From: Odiellus spinosus
Lineage: Eukaryota > Arthropoda > Arachnida > Opiliones > Phalangiidae
Assembly: GCA_963920705.1 (NCBI GenBank)
Contig: OY987226.1
Location: 1,118,501-1,182,500 of the forward strand
Direction of reading: 5' to 3'
Length of the DNA: 64,000 bases
Shown here: positions 19,744-32,147 of the stretch, one piece after another
Layout of the letters: the number at the start of each line of letters is the position of its first letter
Position numbering within the stretch: the first letter of the stretch is position 1
Notes under the pieces: generated by a model
Told to the model about the DNA's origin: nothing
Seen by the model: only the letters and a program-made list of their open reading frames with translations
Databases searched by the model: none
Program-made: the position numbers and the translations under genes

Positions 19744-22700
19744 CATCCAGGAACGTTGATGGGTTTGTCGCATTGCGAGGTTTCGATGTTAAAAACTTGT
19801 CCTTCCTGGCAGGCTAAGAGCCTCGGATGCAATTGGTTATCGGCCCCGTAAACGCAAACGTAATGTTTTCGGCAATCGTTGATGTGAGCGTACACGTTTA
19901 GATCGTACTTGGACGCGTATCCTGGACCGGGTTCGGGGCATTGAAACTCCAACATGGCTATATCAAGTTAGAACGTAATATTAGGTATTAGCTATCAGCT
20001 ATGGCGTAAAATTTTATTATACTTTCTGAGCTGCATCGATCAACTTGATCGGGCCAGTCGCAATGGTTGCTTTCGTCGTTGAAGGCTAATCCTTCCGGGC
20101 ATTGAAACGCGTAGGGCGTACCATCTACGCAGTTCCAGAATCGACCGCAATCATTTTCGTGGGCGAAGAGACCCCAGCGTCTTGGACATTTGGACGTTGG
20201 TCTAGCTTGTTCTACGAGCAATTATAAAATAGATTACTTCGTGAAATGCTGCAAAATTAAACTTCATTGTAAACTCCGATTGAATTTCCATTTCAATAAT
20301 GGCGCTAGATAAATTTCTCGGGTTAGGTCCCTTACATAAACGCGGAAATGACAAAAAGCTGTCGACGCCGTGGAATAGTAATTAACTCCGGGTCAGGCTT
20401 GGAAATCATAAACGAGAATATTAATTAAATAATTAAAAAAATGTATACTTTGTTTCGCGATAAGTTTGCAAAATGAGAAACGCCGAAGCGAATTGATACG
20501 CAATGTTAAACTTAATTGAGAAAAAAGTAGTTGATGTAAGTGATCCCTTAGAAGAGATACTTTCAAAAACAAGTACGTCATTTTAAACTGAATTTAAGTC
20601 AGCTCGGCGTAATCTTAATTTCGTTACAGAGTTTTAATGTTGCTAAAGTACTGACTCTTTCATACTTTCCCCCCAAAAACCATGGTTCCTTATGAACTGT
20701 GCCAGAAGCCGATGAAACCCTCCTTTGAAGTCTACTACTCCAATGTTCCATCTAGCGCTCCTCTCTGTATGGGTAAAATTCCCAATTTTTCGATTTAGAA
20801 GGGGTCCTACTTCATCCCCCTGTCTACGGAAAATTGGAAATTCTCTCTCTCCACAAACGACGACGTTTTGGACGAACTCCAAGGCTGCTAGAGATATTCG
20901 CTCGACGAGCTCCCGCTCCGAAAACATCTACCGTTAGGAGGCGTACGGATCGCGCCTTTTGAGAATAACCCATACAGAGAGGGGTAGACAAGACCCGGGA
21001 GTAATAGACTTCAAAGGAGGGTTTCATCGGCTTCTGACTGTGCTGATAAAATCGATGAGAAAATATTTTATTCGAAACCCAAACCCAAGTTTTTTTTATT
21101 TTAGCGTATCCATCACCGGCATCCCCGTATTATTATTAGGTTATGGCCCATTAAGCCAAATTAGTGTACTGTTAATCCCTTAACCAATGATCGTTATCCA
21201 GTCTTTTCTTTGATTGTAAACTAAAATTAGGAATGAATTTCCAGTTTTATTTATTTTCAGTCACAATTATTTGATGTTTAAATTAATTTCAAAAGTTCGG
21301 ATAAAGGGAATCTACTAAACTCTGATAGCGAGTTAATTTTAATCGATAATTAACTTAAAATTTGCTTAAAAAAGTATTAAAACTAATTTGTTGTTAATTA
21401 TGGAAGTTGCCAACTAGACTCGTTGAGCCTAAATCCATTTCAGCGATTAAAAATTTTCTTCAAAATCTAATTTGGCAAAATTGATAATTAAATTATTAAC
21501 CGCTAATTAGTTTTAACTAATTTTTAAACAACGCAAATCGATTGGAAATAACTTCGTTTCCAGAGTCTGTAGTATTCTTTCAGTGAGAGGAAAATCGAAT
21601 CAATAGCTACGTTCACACTACAGACTTTGAAACCGTTTTGAACCGTTTTGGAAAGGTCAAATGATAAAATTTTGGGGTCACCCTTGTAGATCTTTGACCA
21701 AGAAACAAAATTAAAATCTTAAAAAGTCGATTTGAACGTTCGAAACGGTTTGAAAACGGTTCCAAAGTGTCAAGTGTGAACGTAGCTATAGAGATAAATC
21801 TCGTGTCGCAGCCTCCAATCGTTTTCGAACGACATATACACGGAGCTCTAATACGATTGGTCGGATTTTACCTTCATTGAAGTTCAAATCTTATTAAACT
21901 TGAGAAATTAAATCAAACGATAAAATGTTTCGCGGATTGTGAAAATAAATTTAAAAGTCATTTCATTTCGAGTTGTTAGTTTTTGTCGGTGGATGATGAC
22001 TCACGAAGAACGGGTCTGTCGGTACAGTCGACTTCGGCGGGGTAATCGCAGCGGGCGGATTTGATGGAACGCCTTTCGTTGAAAACGAGGCCATCGGGAC
22101 ATTTGACCTCGGTGGCCGTACCATTAACGCACTCGTAGTAGGCGTCGCATTGTTGAGGATGAGCGTAGAAACCAAACCCGTCGCCATCGCGAGGGCATTG
22201 AGACACCGCTATAAAGTTATATGGGATTATAATATAATCAGATTATCCTGGTTTCACCAGATTAGTTTAGACTAAGTTAATTATTTATTAGTTTAATCCC
22301 GATTCGCGCGTTATTACTTTGATTGGATTAGGATTTTACAGATTTGGAGTCACTTCCAAACCGAGCGCGTCTGATTAAAAGCTACGTTCACACTAGATAC
22401 AGTTTTTAACCTTTTTGGAAGGGTCAAAATAGAAAGTTTCGGGGTCAACTGTAGAGATCTTTGTCTAAAGATGAAATTTATCGCTTGAAAAGTCGATTTG
22501 ATTATTTTAAACGGTTTGAAAACGATTTCAAAGTGTCTAGTGTGAACGCGGCTATTCTTTAACGAAAATTGCCACGAGCCGTTAGGTGTTCATTGTTAAG
22601 AGTCCTATGGTAAACCTTTTTTCCATGGTACCCCTTTATGGAGCGTTATAATCTTTAAGTACCCCAGGCGAATTCATTCTTGTAGCACGTAGTGGATTAA

Positions 22701-25700
22701 AAAAAATAGTTTTTTACCTATTAATATAACCATTTTTCAACGCATTTTATTTATTAATAATATTTTTCGAGGATAATTTCATTTCCCACTATTTTTATAC
22801 ACGCGAATTCCCGCGTTCGAAAAAGGTCAATTAGAAACTTGAAATGTTTTCCTTCACCCGCGTCTAATTTTACCTAGTATGGAGGTCAAATGGCGGGCGG
22901 ATCATCAACCTATAACAATATACCCAGGCTGAGAAATAATCCGAAATAATCAAAAACTAACAAAATTCAGATTTCCACGATGTGATAATTTATACAAATA
23001 TTATCGAGGAAGAGTCCAAACCACTAGAGCCAGACAGGGGTGGTGACTTTTTTGTCTATTTTTAAGTGATGGGATATGACGTAAAACTGGGCCTTTGCTG
23101 ATAAGTATTAAGCTACTGGGCGTAGTTTACTTTTATGGGATAAAGTCATAAACTTTTGGTGAAAGTTAGTATTTTAACGACGATCAGACGCGATGGGTCT
23201 CCTTTTTTTCTTCGAGGGATTGAGAGAGAGGTTTGGCGTGTACTCGGGGCGGGTTTGTTTGTCCTCTTGACGAAAACCCACGGCCTAACGGCAATAAGTC
23301 GAATCCTGACCAGTATTTCGATGATGCAACCTAAATAATTACGGCATCTGCCATTTCGGGTTTTGTCACGACTCCGAGTGAAAAGAAGATGAGACCTACT
23401 GACCTAATACCGAGAAAATGAAAATTCCATCCCCTCTCCGAAAATAAAACTTTACAAAAACAAGAGGAAGATGGGTGCTTAATGCTTTTACCCAATTTTA
23501 ATTTTAAATTTATAAAATTTCGTTCAGATTCGAGTCACGAAATCTTATTTTTAAAAAATAGATTAATTAAAATATCTCAATTAAACTCGTTTGGTAATTA
23601 ATTAACGTAATGAAGTCTTGGAAATAATTTCAATACATAGAGGTTCCCTATCTATGGATAATTTTATCTTCAAGGGGACATGAAACCTATATTAATCCAC
23701 CAGTAAAAAGAATTACAAATAAGTATTAAACTTGAAATAAATTAAAAATTAGGCTTAGCTGGATTTATGCATATCCTGAATCTCTTCTCATTGGAGGGTC
23801 AGCGACCAATAGAATGTTATTGTAAGTCTCATATTAGATCTCGCCTTATTGGTCGCTGACTCTTTAATGAGAAGAAATTAAAGATCTCCATGAATCCAGC
23901 TAAGCCTATTTTTCAGGCAAGTTTTAAACTCATTTATTTTAGCATCTTCGCTATCTCACGTCTCTAAAAAGTACTAAAACGCCGCCCTCTGTCGTTTCAA
24001 ATTTCTTCCGAGTGGAATACATTAACACAATTTATAATTAAGGATTTTAATATATTATTAAATATCTCTGCTCCCTGTGCACGTTCTTAGGCGCGTAAAT
24101 AACTTCTTGCTAATATATATATATAATGAAAAAACATAATTTTCGTGTTTATTATTAATTATAAAAGTCTTTAACATTTAAACAAAAACTAACCAATAGA
24201 ATCAATTCATAATGATTACGTCGATATATTGTCGAAACTAAATAATTTTACTTATAGGTAATGGTTGTTAGGTGACGCGAAACTAAAAGAAAAAAAAAAA
24301 AAAATAGTAAAATAATAACGATGACGCCGAAACTAGCAATTCCTTTTCTTCTTCGTTCAAAAACTAGTTAACTATCTCGTAGACTAATTAAAGAATGGGC
24401 GGTTATCCCATCCGAATTCGCTCTAGGGTCTTAATGATAATTGCCTTCGTCAACTAGTTTAGAGAAACTACGCGGATAAGGAAAGAAATACGGGCCATAT
24501 TACTCTTTTCTCTAGCTTCTATTCAATTGCTTCTAATCGAGTGAACGATACGAACCACGATTCACGAAGCTATTGTTAAATTATCGATTGTTTTAAGTTT
24601 TCAAATTCCAGGTTAAACATTCGAGACAGATACGCTCGCCCGCCTTGAAACAATAGAACAAAATCGGAGACACATTTTTTTAAAAAAAAGGTTTAAAAAA
24701 ATCCCAAAAAAATTGCGTAATCGGCAACGCGTGAATTTTATTATCCAATCACGACTTTGTCTGAAGTAATAAAGTTTGTAGATTGTCTAGAGCATAAATT
24801 GATACTAGAATTTATTAAAATATGCAAACTAGGTAGTTATTTTAATTTTGATGACTGATACGTCGTGGTATAAATTTTTTTGGAGCCTTTTTAGCTGGGT
24901 TGGAAAATAGCACGCTTGTTCTAATGGTTCACCACGAAGTCTCATCAATTAAAATAATTTATATGTTATTTTATTTAAATGTATGAAAAAAACGCCCCAA
25001 ACCAATTTTCCTAGTTTTGAACTAATTCGGAGGATAATTTCGGGTCGGACCATATACCTCGATGTCCATATCAACTTGTCTCAAGTTCTCAATTAAAAAA
25101 AATTCAGGTCTGAATATTTTTCGAAACAAAATTTTTAAGGCCCGGAATTAGGTTTATCGAATTCAGTTGGCAACTTAGATAATAAACCCTAAATCATTAC
25201 CGAAAACTTTGATTATGTTTTTGAGTGTTTAAAATAACTCGTTTGTAGCGTATAGTCGTCATCCCTTAAAAGGAATGCCGCCGAGGATCCGTGATATAAC
25301 GTTGAGTAATTCGGGTCAAATCATAAAACATAAATCTCATTAAAATATTATAAGATATTCTTGATTTAATTATTTTTATTAAATTCTAATTTATACGTTA
25401 GATAAGATTCTTATTTATCTTACCGAACGTATTATCTACGTATTATATAGATTTTATAGACATATAAGCTCCAGACTAAATTATGTTTTGTTTTTTAATA
25501 TTGCCCTAGAACATATCTAAATTATTCTAATAGTCGCTTGTTCTTTTTAAACAGCCGACATTTATCCCTTATTGCTGGAGAAATTACCGTTTCTTTGTCA
25601 AAAAATGATTTTAACAATAGGTTTCATCCGTAAATGATTAATTTATGTCAAGCTTTGAAAATTGTTTTTGCATAGTTAGCCTTGACGGTAATTTTCGACC

Positions 25701-27434
25701 TTAAGTGTATCTTCTCGCTAGCGGCGAATCACAATGGGAACGGAAACACGATGGCATGAAAAATATATTTTAAATATTTTTTTTTAACTTAGCGAAACCA
25801 AATCTGGTGAGGTATAATCCTAGCTAACAAAAATAAACTAGGACCTGTAGATCAAAACAAACTTTTAAGTATTAACCTAAATCAAACGCGTTTACACTAA
25901 AGATGATTTCAAAGCATTTTTAACCAATTTTGAAAGGTTAAAATTAAATTTCGGGTCAAATCTAAAGATCTTTTGTCAAAAAATCAAATTTTATATTGAA
26001 AACTTGATTAGATTGATAAAAAAACGGTGATTTAATGTTGGGAAAGAAAAACAAGTAGGCATAGAAGCAACTCTTGTTTTTATTCCTACGAGTCAAATAT
26101 AGTCAGTGAGAGGTTTCGCATTGGAGGTGGATGCGTGTTTGTGTGTCTGTTAATAACGTTGTTCGCCAGTCTAAACAATTATTTTTTATCTCTCCGAACC
26201 AACTATGATCGAGGAGAGGTTTAAGAAATAATATATGTCATATATCAGAAAAAAAGGACCAATATATTTTTGACATTTTCATTTTTAAGTTTCGCTTTAA
26301 CAATTTTCCACCCTAAAAACCAATCTTTTGTTTCGTTAAATGAAAATTAGCTTTACATCAGTATAGATAAATTTCCATTTTACTTGATGATGGACCCATA
26401 ACAATAAACGCTACCGCGTTCAATGAATATCGTCTATTTTTACAATGTGAATATAATCGAATGTGGTAATAAATGAAAGCGAAAAATCGATAGATAAAAG
26501 GGTTAATTTCAAGCCTGACCGTGACGTCACGCCCTGCACCATATTGAGCTGATTAAAATGTTGACCGACACGCGTGCTGATATATAAATGGCCACGATTA
26601 TGATACGGTCTTACATATACTAACAAAACCTTATAAAAAGTAACTTAAACTATAATCTACTTTTAAAACCGGTTGTTTCGCAATAATAGTAATAATTTAT
26701 CGTTTTCCATATCTAATTTACAATCAAAATGAAAACTAAAATCTTTCTATTGATTATAAAATTAAATAAAAGGCTACCAAATATTGTTTTCAAGCGAGAA
26801 ATTAATCTAAATTAAAATTAATCTTAAGTTTTATCAAGAGTGAATGAATCTCTAATTAAAGAGCGTATACAAGCGCGTGTTTTTCTCAAATAAACTTAAA
26901 CGCAAACTATGACCTAAAAATGGAACAGCTTTTAAATTCATTTTCGGAATATCAGGATGCCAAGAAACGTATTCTAGAATTTTCAAACATAATTAATAGA
27001 CACATTTTTAATGTTTAGTGTAAATTAATTAAGTTTGAATGTAAATCTTTGAAAAATACGTTTTTTGGCATCTGTTGTTTCCAAAAATAAATTCAAAAGT
27101 TGGTCCATTTTTATCTCATAGTGTGCCTTCGGTAATTTTCTCTTTAAAATTAGATTTAAATATTAATAGAAGTTTTATTAATTAGACTAATTCTCCGTGG
27201 TTTTAAAAGTCTACAAAAGTCTCGTTAATTTATATTTAAAGTACATTTTTACCACTCTGAAAATTAATTATGTTTTTACGCGTATTTCCAAAATTAATGG
27301 TCTTCTTTATAATCTTATCTCCGGCAGAAATAAAAATTACCTGATATAGAATCTTTAAATTAAATATAAATGCAATTATTACCTGATTGCGCCCAGAAGC
27401 AAACTGATAAAACGAAAAACAGATAAAATCCCAT
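19744..27434 (-). CDS. Obstructor/Gasp-like protein, three ChtBD2 (CPAP3 type)
   Basis: Exons on the minus strand: 27434-27383, 22208-22005, 20211-20023 and 19957-19744. All are GT-AG and in phase, and a short last exon is still missing. Exon 1 is a signal peptide (MGFYLFFVLSVCFWAQS) ending after one codon base, the same phase as the neighbouring chitin-binding gene. Exons 2-4 each encode one peritrophin-A domain: CPRDGDGFGFYAHPQQCDAY…, CPRRWGLFAHENDCGRFWNC… and CPEPGPGYASKYDLNVYAHI…. The third ends CDKPINVPG(C), the hallmark end of arthropod obstructor/Gasp proteins. The 219 aa decoded, plus a few more, fit the usual size. It should be secreted and bind chitin in cuticle or tracheal matrix. 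The exon 3 donor (GAAA|GTATAA) is weak. Introns 1 (5.2 kb) and 2 hold many MITEs. Confidence 0.88.
20703..21036. repeat. Foldback MITE (CAGAAGCCGATGAAACC ends)
   Basis: Terminal inverted repeats of about 34 bp (CAGAAGCCGATGAAACCCTC … GAGGGTTTCATCGGCTTCTG), with further inner pairing (CCTCTCTGTATGGGT / ACCCATACAGAGAGG). Lies in intron 2 of the three-ChtBD2 gene. The frames inside are by-products of the palindrome. Confidence 0.75.
21604..21788 (+). repeat. MITE-1 copy with TA target duplication
   Basis: TA|GCTACGTTCACACTA … TGTGAACGTAGC|TA, the cleanest boundaries of the family. The inside matches the 6981 and 33285 copies. In intron 2 of the three-ChtBD2 gene. Confidence 0.85.
22378..22553 (+). 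repeat. MITE-1 copy
   Basis: AAAGCTACGTTCACACTAGA … CTAGTGTGAACGCGGCT, about 176 bp. Internally diverged from the main subfamily (TTTCGGGGTCAACTG in place of TTTTGGGGTCACCC) and close to the 36452 copy, so two subfamilies exist. Confidence 0.8.
23676..23945. repeat. MITE-3 copy, diverged
   Basis: Left end AAGGGGACATGAAACCT, then TAATCCACCAGTAAAAAG as in the 35775-36152 copy. Inner inverted repeats around TAGGCTTAGCTGGAT and ATCCAGCTAAGCCTA fold over a 'gcgacc' core. The right end is lost after about 23945. Confidence 0.6.
25884..26035 (+). repeat. MITE-1 relic
   Basis: GCGTTTACACTAAAGATG, TTTTGAAAGGTTAAAATT and TCGGGTCAAATCTAAAGATC keep the order of the family, but the right terminus is not recognisable. 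An old copy. Confidence 0.5.
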
Positions 27435-28959
27435 CACGAAAATCTTTCTCTTTTTATCGAATTATTTATCTTTTTAAACGGAAACTTTAAAATCTCGGTA
27501 GATAAGTAAAAGTTGCGACTGTCTTTGATATGGCACTCGGAATGATCTTCGAAATAGGTTCGCCTCCCTAATAAAAACCGTGGGACCTCAAATTCCCAAT
27601 TTTCGCGACCCCTGACCCCCAGAATCGGTAATTTCTTTTATCTTAACGGAGAAGAAGCGAAAATATGAATAAAAGGAAGGAGTGGTTCCCTCCAATCAGG
27701 CGACTCTAACTCGCTCCATCCTTCCACCTGATTCGTCGAAACAAGGAGGTCTCTTCTTCCCCCCTATGGCGATGTATTCAATTTTTATTATTTTCGGTCT
27801 CTCGATCTCCTCCACTGTGTCGTAAGATTTAACAAAAATACTTTTAGAAAGTGAAATTATCTCTGTACTTTTCCATCCCTAGGGGCGAAAGATTCTAAGA
27901 AGGTGCAGGGAATAGTTTATCGTCTACCCTCTTTAAGGATTTGTCGCTTTTTGGAGGGAAAACGTTGTAACAATCAGAAATGGATAATAGAACAAAAAGT
28001 TTAGGACTAGACTGGCCAAGTAGAAAACACATTCTTTAAGACGATTTTATTGAATATGGCCCGGCCTTTTGATCCAGACTTTTTGACGAATATATGTGTG
28101 GGAAATACGCGAAACTGTGTAATTAAAGGCGTTAGCTTTGAATTTTAGCGAAGACAGGCTTCGTAAATATAGGCGAAGCTTAGAGATTTAAGCTGCGTTC
28201 ACACTAGAGACTTTGAAACCGTTTTGAACCGTGTTGGAGAGGTCAAATTATAATATTTTGGGGTCACCCGTGTAGATCTTTGATCAAAAAATCCAACTAA
28301 TATCTCAACGAGTCGATTTGAACATTCAAAACGGTTTCAAAGAGTTTTACTATGTCACGAACTTTTGGAAAAATTCATTGCGATATCATTTTTTTATTGC
28401 ACCAAATAAAGTTTTTGATAAGAAAAAAAATGATGTTATAACCGGAATTCGAGTCATTAGAGCCGGGTTTCTTAATTATTATTTAATATAATACTCGGAA
28501 CAAGCTCGGTCGCTTTGCTTTTTGACTACCGAACGAAGATTTGGGATAAGCTATGTTTTAAAATGATGGGTTTTAAGTGGCATCTTTTTAAAGGGCAGTA
28601 TCACCGTTAAAATAATTTTATCTTATCAAAAAATAAGCAAGTCTTGAAGAAACCGCCAAAAACACGTTGTTTCAGAGAGACTATAGCTTGTGCGGGTAAT
28701 CCTTTTCGATTAGCCATAATCTTTCCGCGGGAATTTCTCGAATAGGGGTATCTTAGGGAAACTATTTGGGAGCAAAAGACAAGTTTTGACCCTATCTCTT
28801 AAAATAATAATGCTCCCTCAAAAACCAAGGGCCGTTAACATTTTTGAGTAGAAAAATTCGTCATATAGATAGATATTTTGAGGTAGTACCGACGTAGGCT
28901 ATACATTTTATTCATTCACCAGTCCCTCTTGGGAAATTAGTCAGTCTGGACGGTCCGAG
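27435..28959. other. Intergenic between divergent genes
   Basis: Holds the unseen promoter and 5' UTR of the minus-strand three-ChtBD2 gene (above 27434) and the upstream region of the third zinc-finger gene. A truncated MITE-1 lies at 28190-28340. No other gene is seen. Confidence 0.5.
28190..28340 (+). repeat. MITE-1 copy, 3' truncated
   Basis: TAAGCTGCGTTCACACTAGA and the interior up to AAAACGGTTTCAAAGAG match the 6981 copy closely. The right terminal repeat is absent. Confidence 0.75.
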
Positions 28960-29012
28960 CATCGTTTTACCGTCTGCGCGTCTTGTCGCCTGCTCGATAT
29001 TAATTACAGTAG

Positions 29013-29061
29013 TTTTTGTAAATAAAATCAACGCGATACCAACAATAGACGTATAAGATCG
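29013..29061 (+). promoter_or_regulatory. Conserved leader exon and promoter of zinc-finger gene 3
   Basis: Counterpart of 11769-11816: AATAGACGTATAAGATCG then GTGAGTAACTG. Similarity runs from about 28960 to 29240, spanning the presumed promoter, leader exon and start of the intron. The acceptor is AAAGACTTAG at 29922-29931, 20 bases before the ATG, making an 870-bp 5' UTR intron. Confidence 0.6.
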
Positions 29062-29951
29062 GTGAGTAACTGTTTCTAAGTATCGAATTCATCAATAAGC
29101 TACGCGAAACTTGAAAAATTAACTTATAAATGGAACGTTAGGCCTAACGGCAATAAGGGGAACGTGGCGATTATGAAGTGGTTGTCAAGACGATATTAAT
29201 ATCTATGTAATTTATAAAGTCTACCTACATTACGCGAGATAACTGCTGTTTAGGAATCTCGAGTGGATTGAAAGAGAGTATTTCGTTCGGAAAACGTGGG
29301 GGCCTCCTCAATATAATAATATTAGGGTATTTTGGCCATATTTTTGGGTTTGAATTTTAATGAGAATTGTGATTTCTTAATTGAGAGAGACTGTGCATCA
29401 GAAACCCTGTGAATTTGTCAAGGAGGCTCTTGTTTGAATTCAAAATGATAGTTTGAATTATTTCCTAACCAATTAAATTAAAAGGATATAAGAATTGTAT
29501 TTTTAAATTTAGTTGGTTGTACGTAAAAATGTCAGATAAAGATGTTGATAATTTGATCTGTATTTGGTACTGACTAAAGTGGGTAAATGAAGTTACGAAA
29601 GTGGCCTCTCCATTTGATTTAATTACCATTTTTGTAACAACATTTTAAATCATAACACCCAAACTTGAATGCCGTTTTTCATTAGGAAAATATGTAATTC
29701 TCTAAGGGGAACAGTAACAATGTCCGTCACTAACGTTGACAAGTTGGGAAAGCCGCAATATTACCTCTCCGAGTACCGACTATCATATATATACATAATT
29801 CTCTATGTAACAGTAACAATGTTAGCTTCTACGTAATTCATCGTGGTTGAAATAATATTACGCAATGGAAAATGGTAAAATATTCGTATCAAATCCTGTA
29901 TATATATTGTTTTATTATTTTAAAGACTTAGTTACAATTGGAGCTTGAAAG

Positions 29952-32147
29952 ATGTTTGAGGCGGGTGAGCGGATTCACATCAAGCTCGAAAGGGACGACG
30001 ATGATTGGCCGGTCGATGACCCGAGAACCTCGCGACGCGTTGAGGTCAAAAGTGAACCTGGGGAGGAAAAAGAACCGTCCCAAGGAAAAAATATCAAATA
30101 CGACGAGCCCAATCGCAAATACTCTACTATTCGTAAAGGGAACTTAAAGGCACACGCGTTAGTTCATTCGAGCGAAAAGAAGTTCAAATGCGTCGAGCAA
30201 AATTGCAAATACTCTACTAATAAGAAAGGGATGATAAATAGACACGCTGTAGTTCATTCTAAAGGAAATAAGGAGTTCAAATGCGACGAGCCGAATTGCA
30301 AATTCTCTACTATTCATAGAGGGAGCTTAAATACGCACGCGTTAGCTCATTCGGGCGAAAAGAAATTCAAATGCGACGAGCCAAATTGCAAATACGCTAC
30401 TAAACTTAAATCAAGGTTAAAGCTACACTTTTCAGTTCATTCCAGCGAAAAGAAGTTCAAATGCGACGAGCCAAATTGCAAATACGCTACTAAACGTAAA
30501 TCAAACTTAAAGAGTCACGCGCTATATCATTCGGGCGAAAAGAAGTTCAAATGCGACGAGCCAAATTGCAAATACTCTACTTACAGTAAAACATGTTTAA
30601 AGCAACACTCGTTAATTCATTCGGGCGAAAAGAAGTTCAAATGCGACGAGCCAAATTGCAAATACTCTACTTACAGTAAAACATGTTTAAAGCAACACAA
30701 ATTAGTTCATTCGGGCGAAAAGAAGTTCAAATGTGACGAGCCAAATTGCGAATACTCTAGTAATACTAAATCGAGCTTAAAGACCCACGCGTTAATTCAT
30801 TCGGGCCAAAAGTTTAAATGCGACGAGCCAAATTGCGAATACTCTACTATTTATAAAAGATGTTTCACTAGACACGCTTTAGTTCATTCGGACGGAAATA
30901 AGAAGTTCAAATGCGACATGCCTAATTGCGAATATTCTAGTAAATATAAGGCCAATCTAAATCTTCACCTGGCAGCTCATTCGAACGAGAAACCGTATAA
31001 ATGTGACAAATGCGACAAAGCTTTTAAAACGAGGCAGGCGTGTAGAAGTCACGTACAATTGCACTCTGAAAATACTCCGTTTAAATGCGACGAACCAAAT
31101 TGCAAATTCTCTGCTAATCGCATTTATTACTTTAAGAGACACGCGTTAGTTCATTCGGGTAAAAAGTTGAAATGCGACGAGCCTAATTGTAAATTCTCTA
31201 CTATTTATAAAGAAAATTTAAACGCTCACTCGAAAGTTCATTCGGAAGAGAAGTCGCATAAATGCGACAAGTGCGACAAAGCTTTTAAAACAAGGGACGG
31301 GTGGAAAAATCATATATTATTGCACTCTGAAGCGACACCGTTCAAATGCGAAGTATGCGATTGCGCTTTCAAGCTTAAATCTAATTGGTACGCGCACAAA
31401 TCGTTGCATAAGAAAAAAGAAGAGTGGTACAAATGCGATCAATGTGACTACTCCAACCCGAATGAATTATATATTAAAGCGCATATAAAATATCACTCCA
31501 TAGTCCCGATACGATGCGAATATTGCGACTTTACTACCAAACTTAAATCTAATTTATCGTCTCATTATTTGATCAAACACTCGAAAAAAAAGCAGCCTAG
31601 ACTGAGATGCGACTATCCCGGCTGCCAGTACGCTACACGCGTCAACCGCTATTTGAAGGTACACAAGAACTACGCGCATGAGCTGAAGAAAGTATTTAAA
31701 TGTCACGAATGCGACTTTTCTAGTAAACGTAAATGTCAATTAGACGCTCATTATTTGGCCGTACATGCCAAAAAAGTACGGCCTTGGCTTAGATGCGACT
31801 ATCCAGGCTGTCGATACGGGACACGCTCCAAACTGATTTTCAAGAAACATAAAAACAACGCGCATCAATTAAATCACAACGACGTCCTTAAGAAGAACGC
31901 TCCGCATTACCGCAACAATTCTAAACGCCATCATGACGCTAGAAGTGGGGAGAAATGCGACAAATGCGGGCTCGTATTGCTCAACCAATCGGATTTCAAC
32001 GCGCATCGAGACGCGCACAGACCTTGTTTCGTCCCGTTGCCCAGGTTGCGCGTTTCTCGTGACGCCACCTTGCATGTCGAATCCCCTGCCTTACTCCTCG
32101 TCAAAATTGAACTCCACGATGACGTCATCAAAGAAGAAATATTTTGA
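29952..32147 (+). CDS. Poly-C2H2 zinc-finger protein, about 21 fingers (ZF3)
   Basis: Single coding exon, 731 aa, from the ATG in GAAAGATGTTTG. The N-terminus MFEAGERIHIKLERDDDDW is conserved with ZF1/ZF2, with IKLE and VKSE (psi-K-x-E). Finger 1 has lost two zinc ligands (KYDEPNRKYST). The next nine are C-x4-C fingers (KFKCDEPNCKY…), and then mixed C-x2-C and C-x4-C fingers resembling ZF1 fingers 25-31. Fingers 6 and 7 (about 30541-30720) are nearly identical, a recent single-finger duplication. The C-terminus is CGLVLLNQSDFNAHRDAH, Pro-rich, then VKIE and IKEE. Probably nuclear DNA-binding; no KRAB/ZAD domain. It is a dispersed paralogue about 12 kb from the ZF1/ZF2 pair, sharing their leader exon. 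Confidence 0.88.
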   Translation: MFEAGERIHIKLERDDDDWPVDDPRTSRRVEVKSEPGEEKEPSQGKNIKYDEPNRKYSTIRKGNLKAHALVHSSEKKFKCVEQNCKYSTNKKGMINRHAVVHSKGNKEFKCDEPNCKFSTIHRGSLNTHALAHSGEKKFKCDEPNCKYATKLKSRLKLHFSVHSSEKKFKCDEPNCKYATKRKSNLKSHALYHSGEKKFKCDEPNCKYSTYSKTCLKQHSLIHSGEKKFKCDEPNCKYSTYSKTCLKQHKLVHSGEKKFKCDEPNCEYSSNTKSSLKTHALIHSGQKFKCDEPNCEYSTIYKRCFTRHALVHSDGNKKFKCDMPNCEYSSKYKANLNLHLAAHSNEKPYKCDKCDKAFKTRQACRSHVQLHSENTPFKCDEPNCKFSANRIYYFKRHALVHSGKKLKCDEPNCKFSTIYKENLNAHSKVHSEEKSHKCDKCDKAFKTRDGWKNHILLHSEATPFKCEVCDCAFKLKSNWYAHKSLHKKKEEWYKCDQCDYSNPNELYIKAHIKYHSIVPIRCEYCDFTTKLKSNLSSHYLIKHSKKKQPRLRCDYPGCQYATRVNRYLKVHKNYAHELKKVFKCHECDFSSKRKCQLDAHYLAVHAKKVRPWLRCDYPGCRYGTRSKLIFKKHKNNAHQLNHNDVLKKNAPHYRNNSKRHHDARSGEKCDKCGLVLLNQSDFNAHRDAHRPCFVPLPRLRVSRDATLHVESPALLLVKIELHDDVIKEEIF

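Larger units (their letters stand above)
22209..27382. other. Intron 1 of the three-ChtBD2 gene, MITE-rich
   Basis: 5.2 kb between the signal-peptide exon and the first ChtBD2 exon. It contains MITE-1 copies at 22378-22553 and (decayed) 25884-26035, a MITE-3 copy at about 23676-23945, and long AT-rich stretches. No nested gene is seen. Confidence 0.7.
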
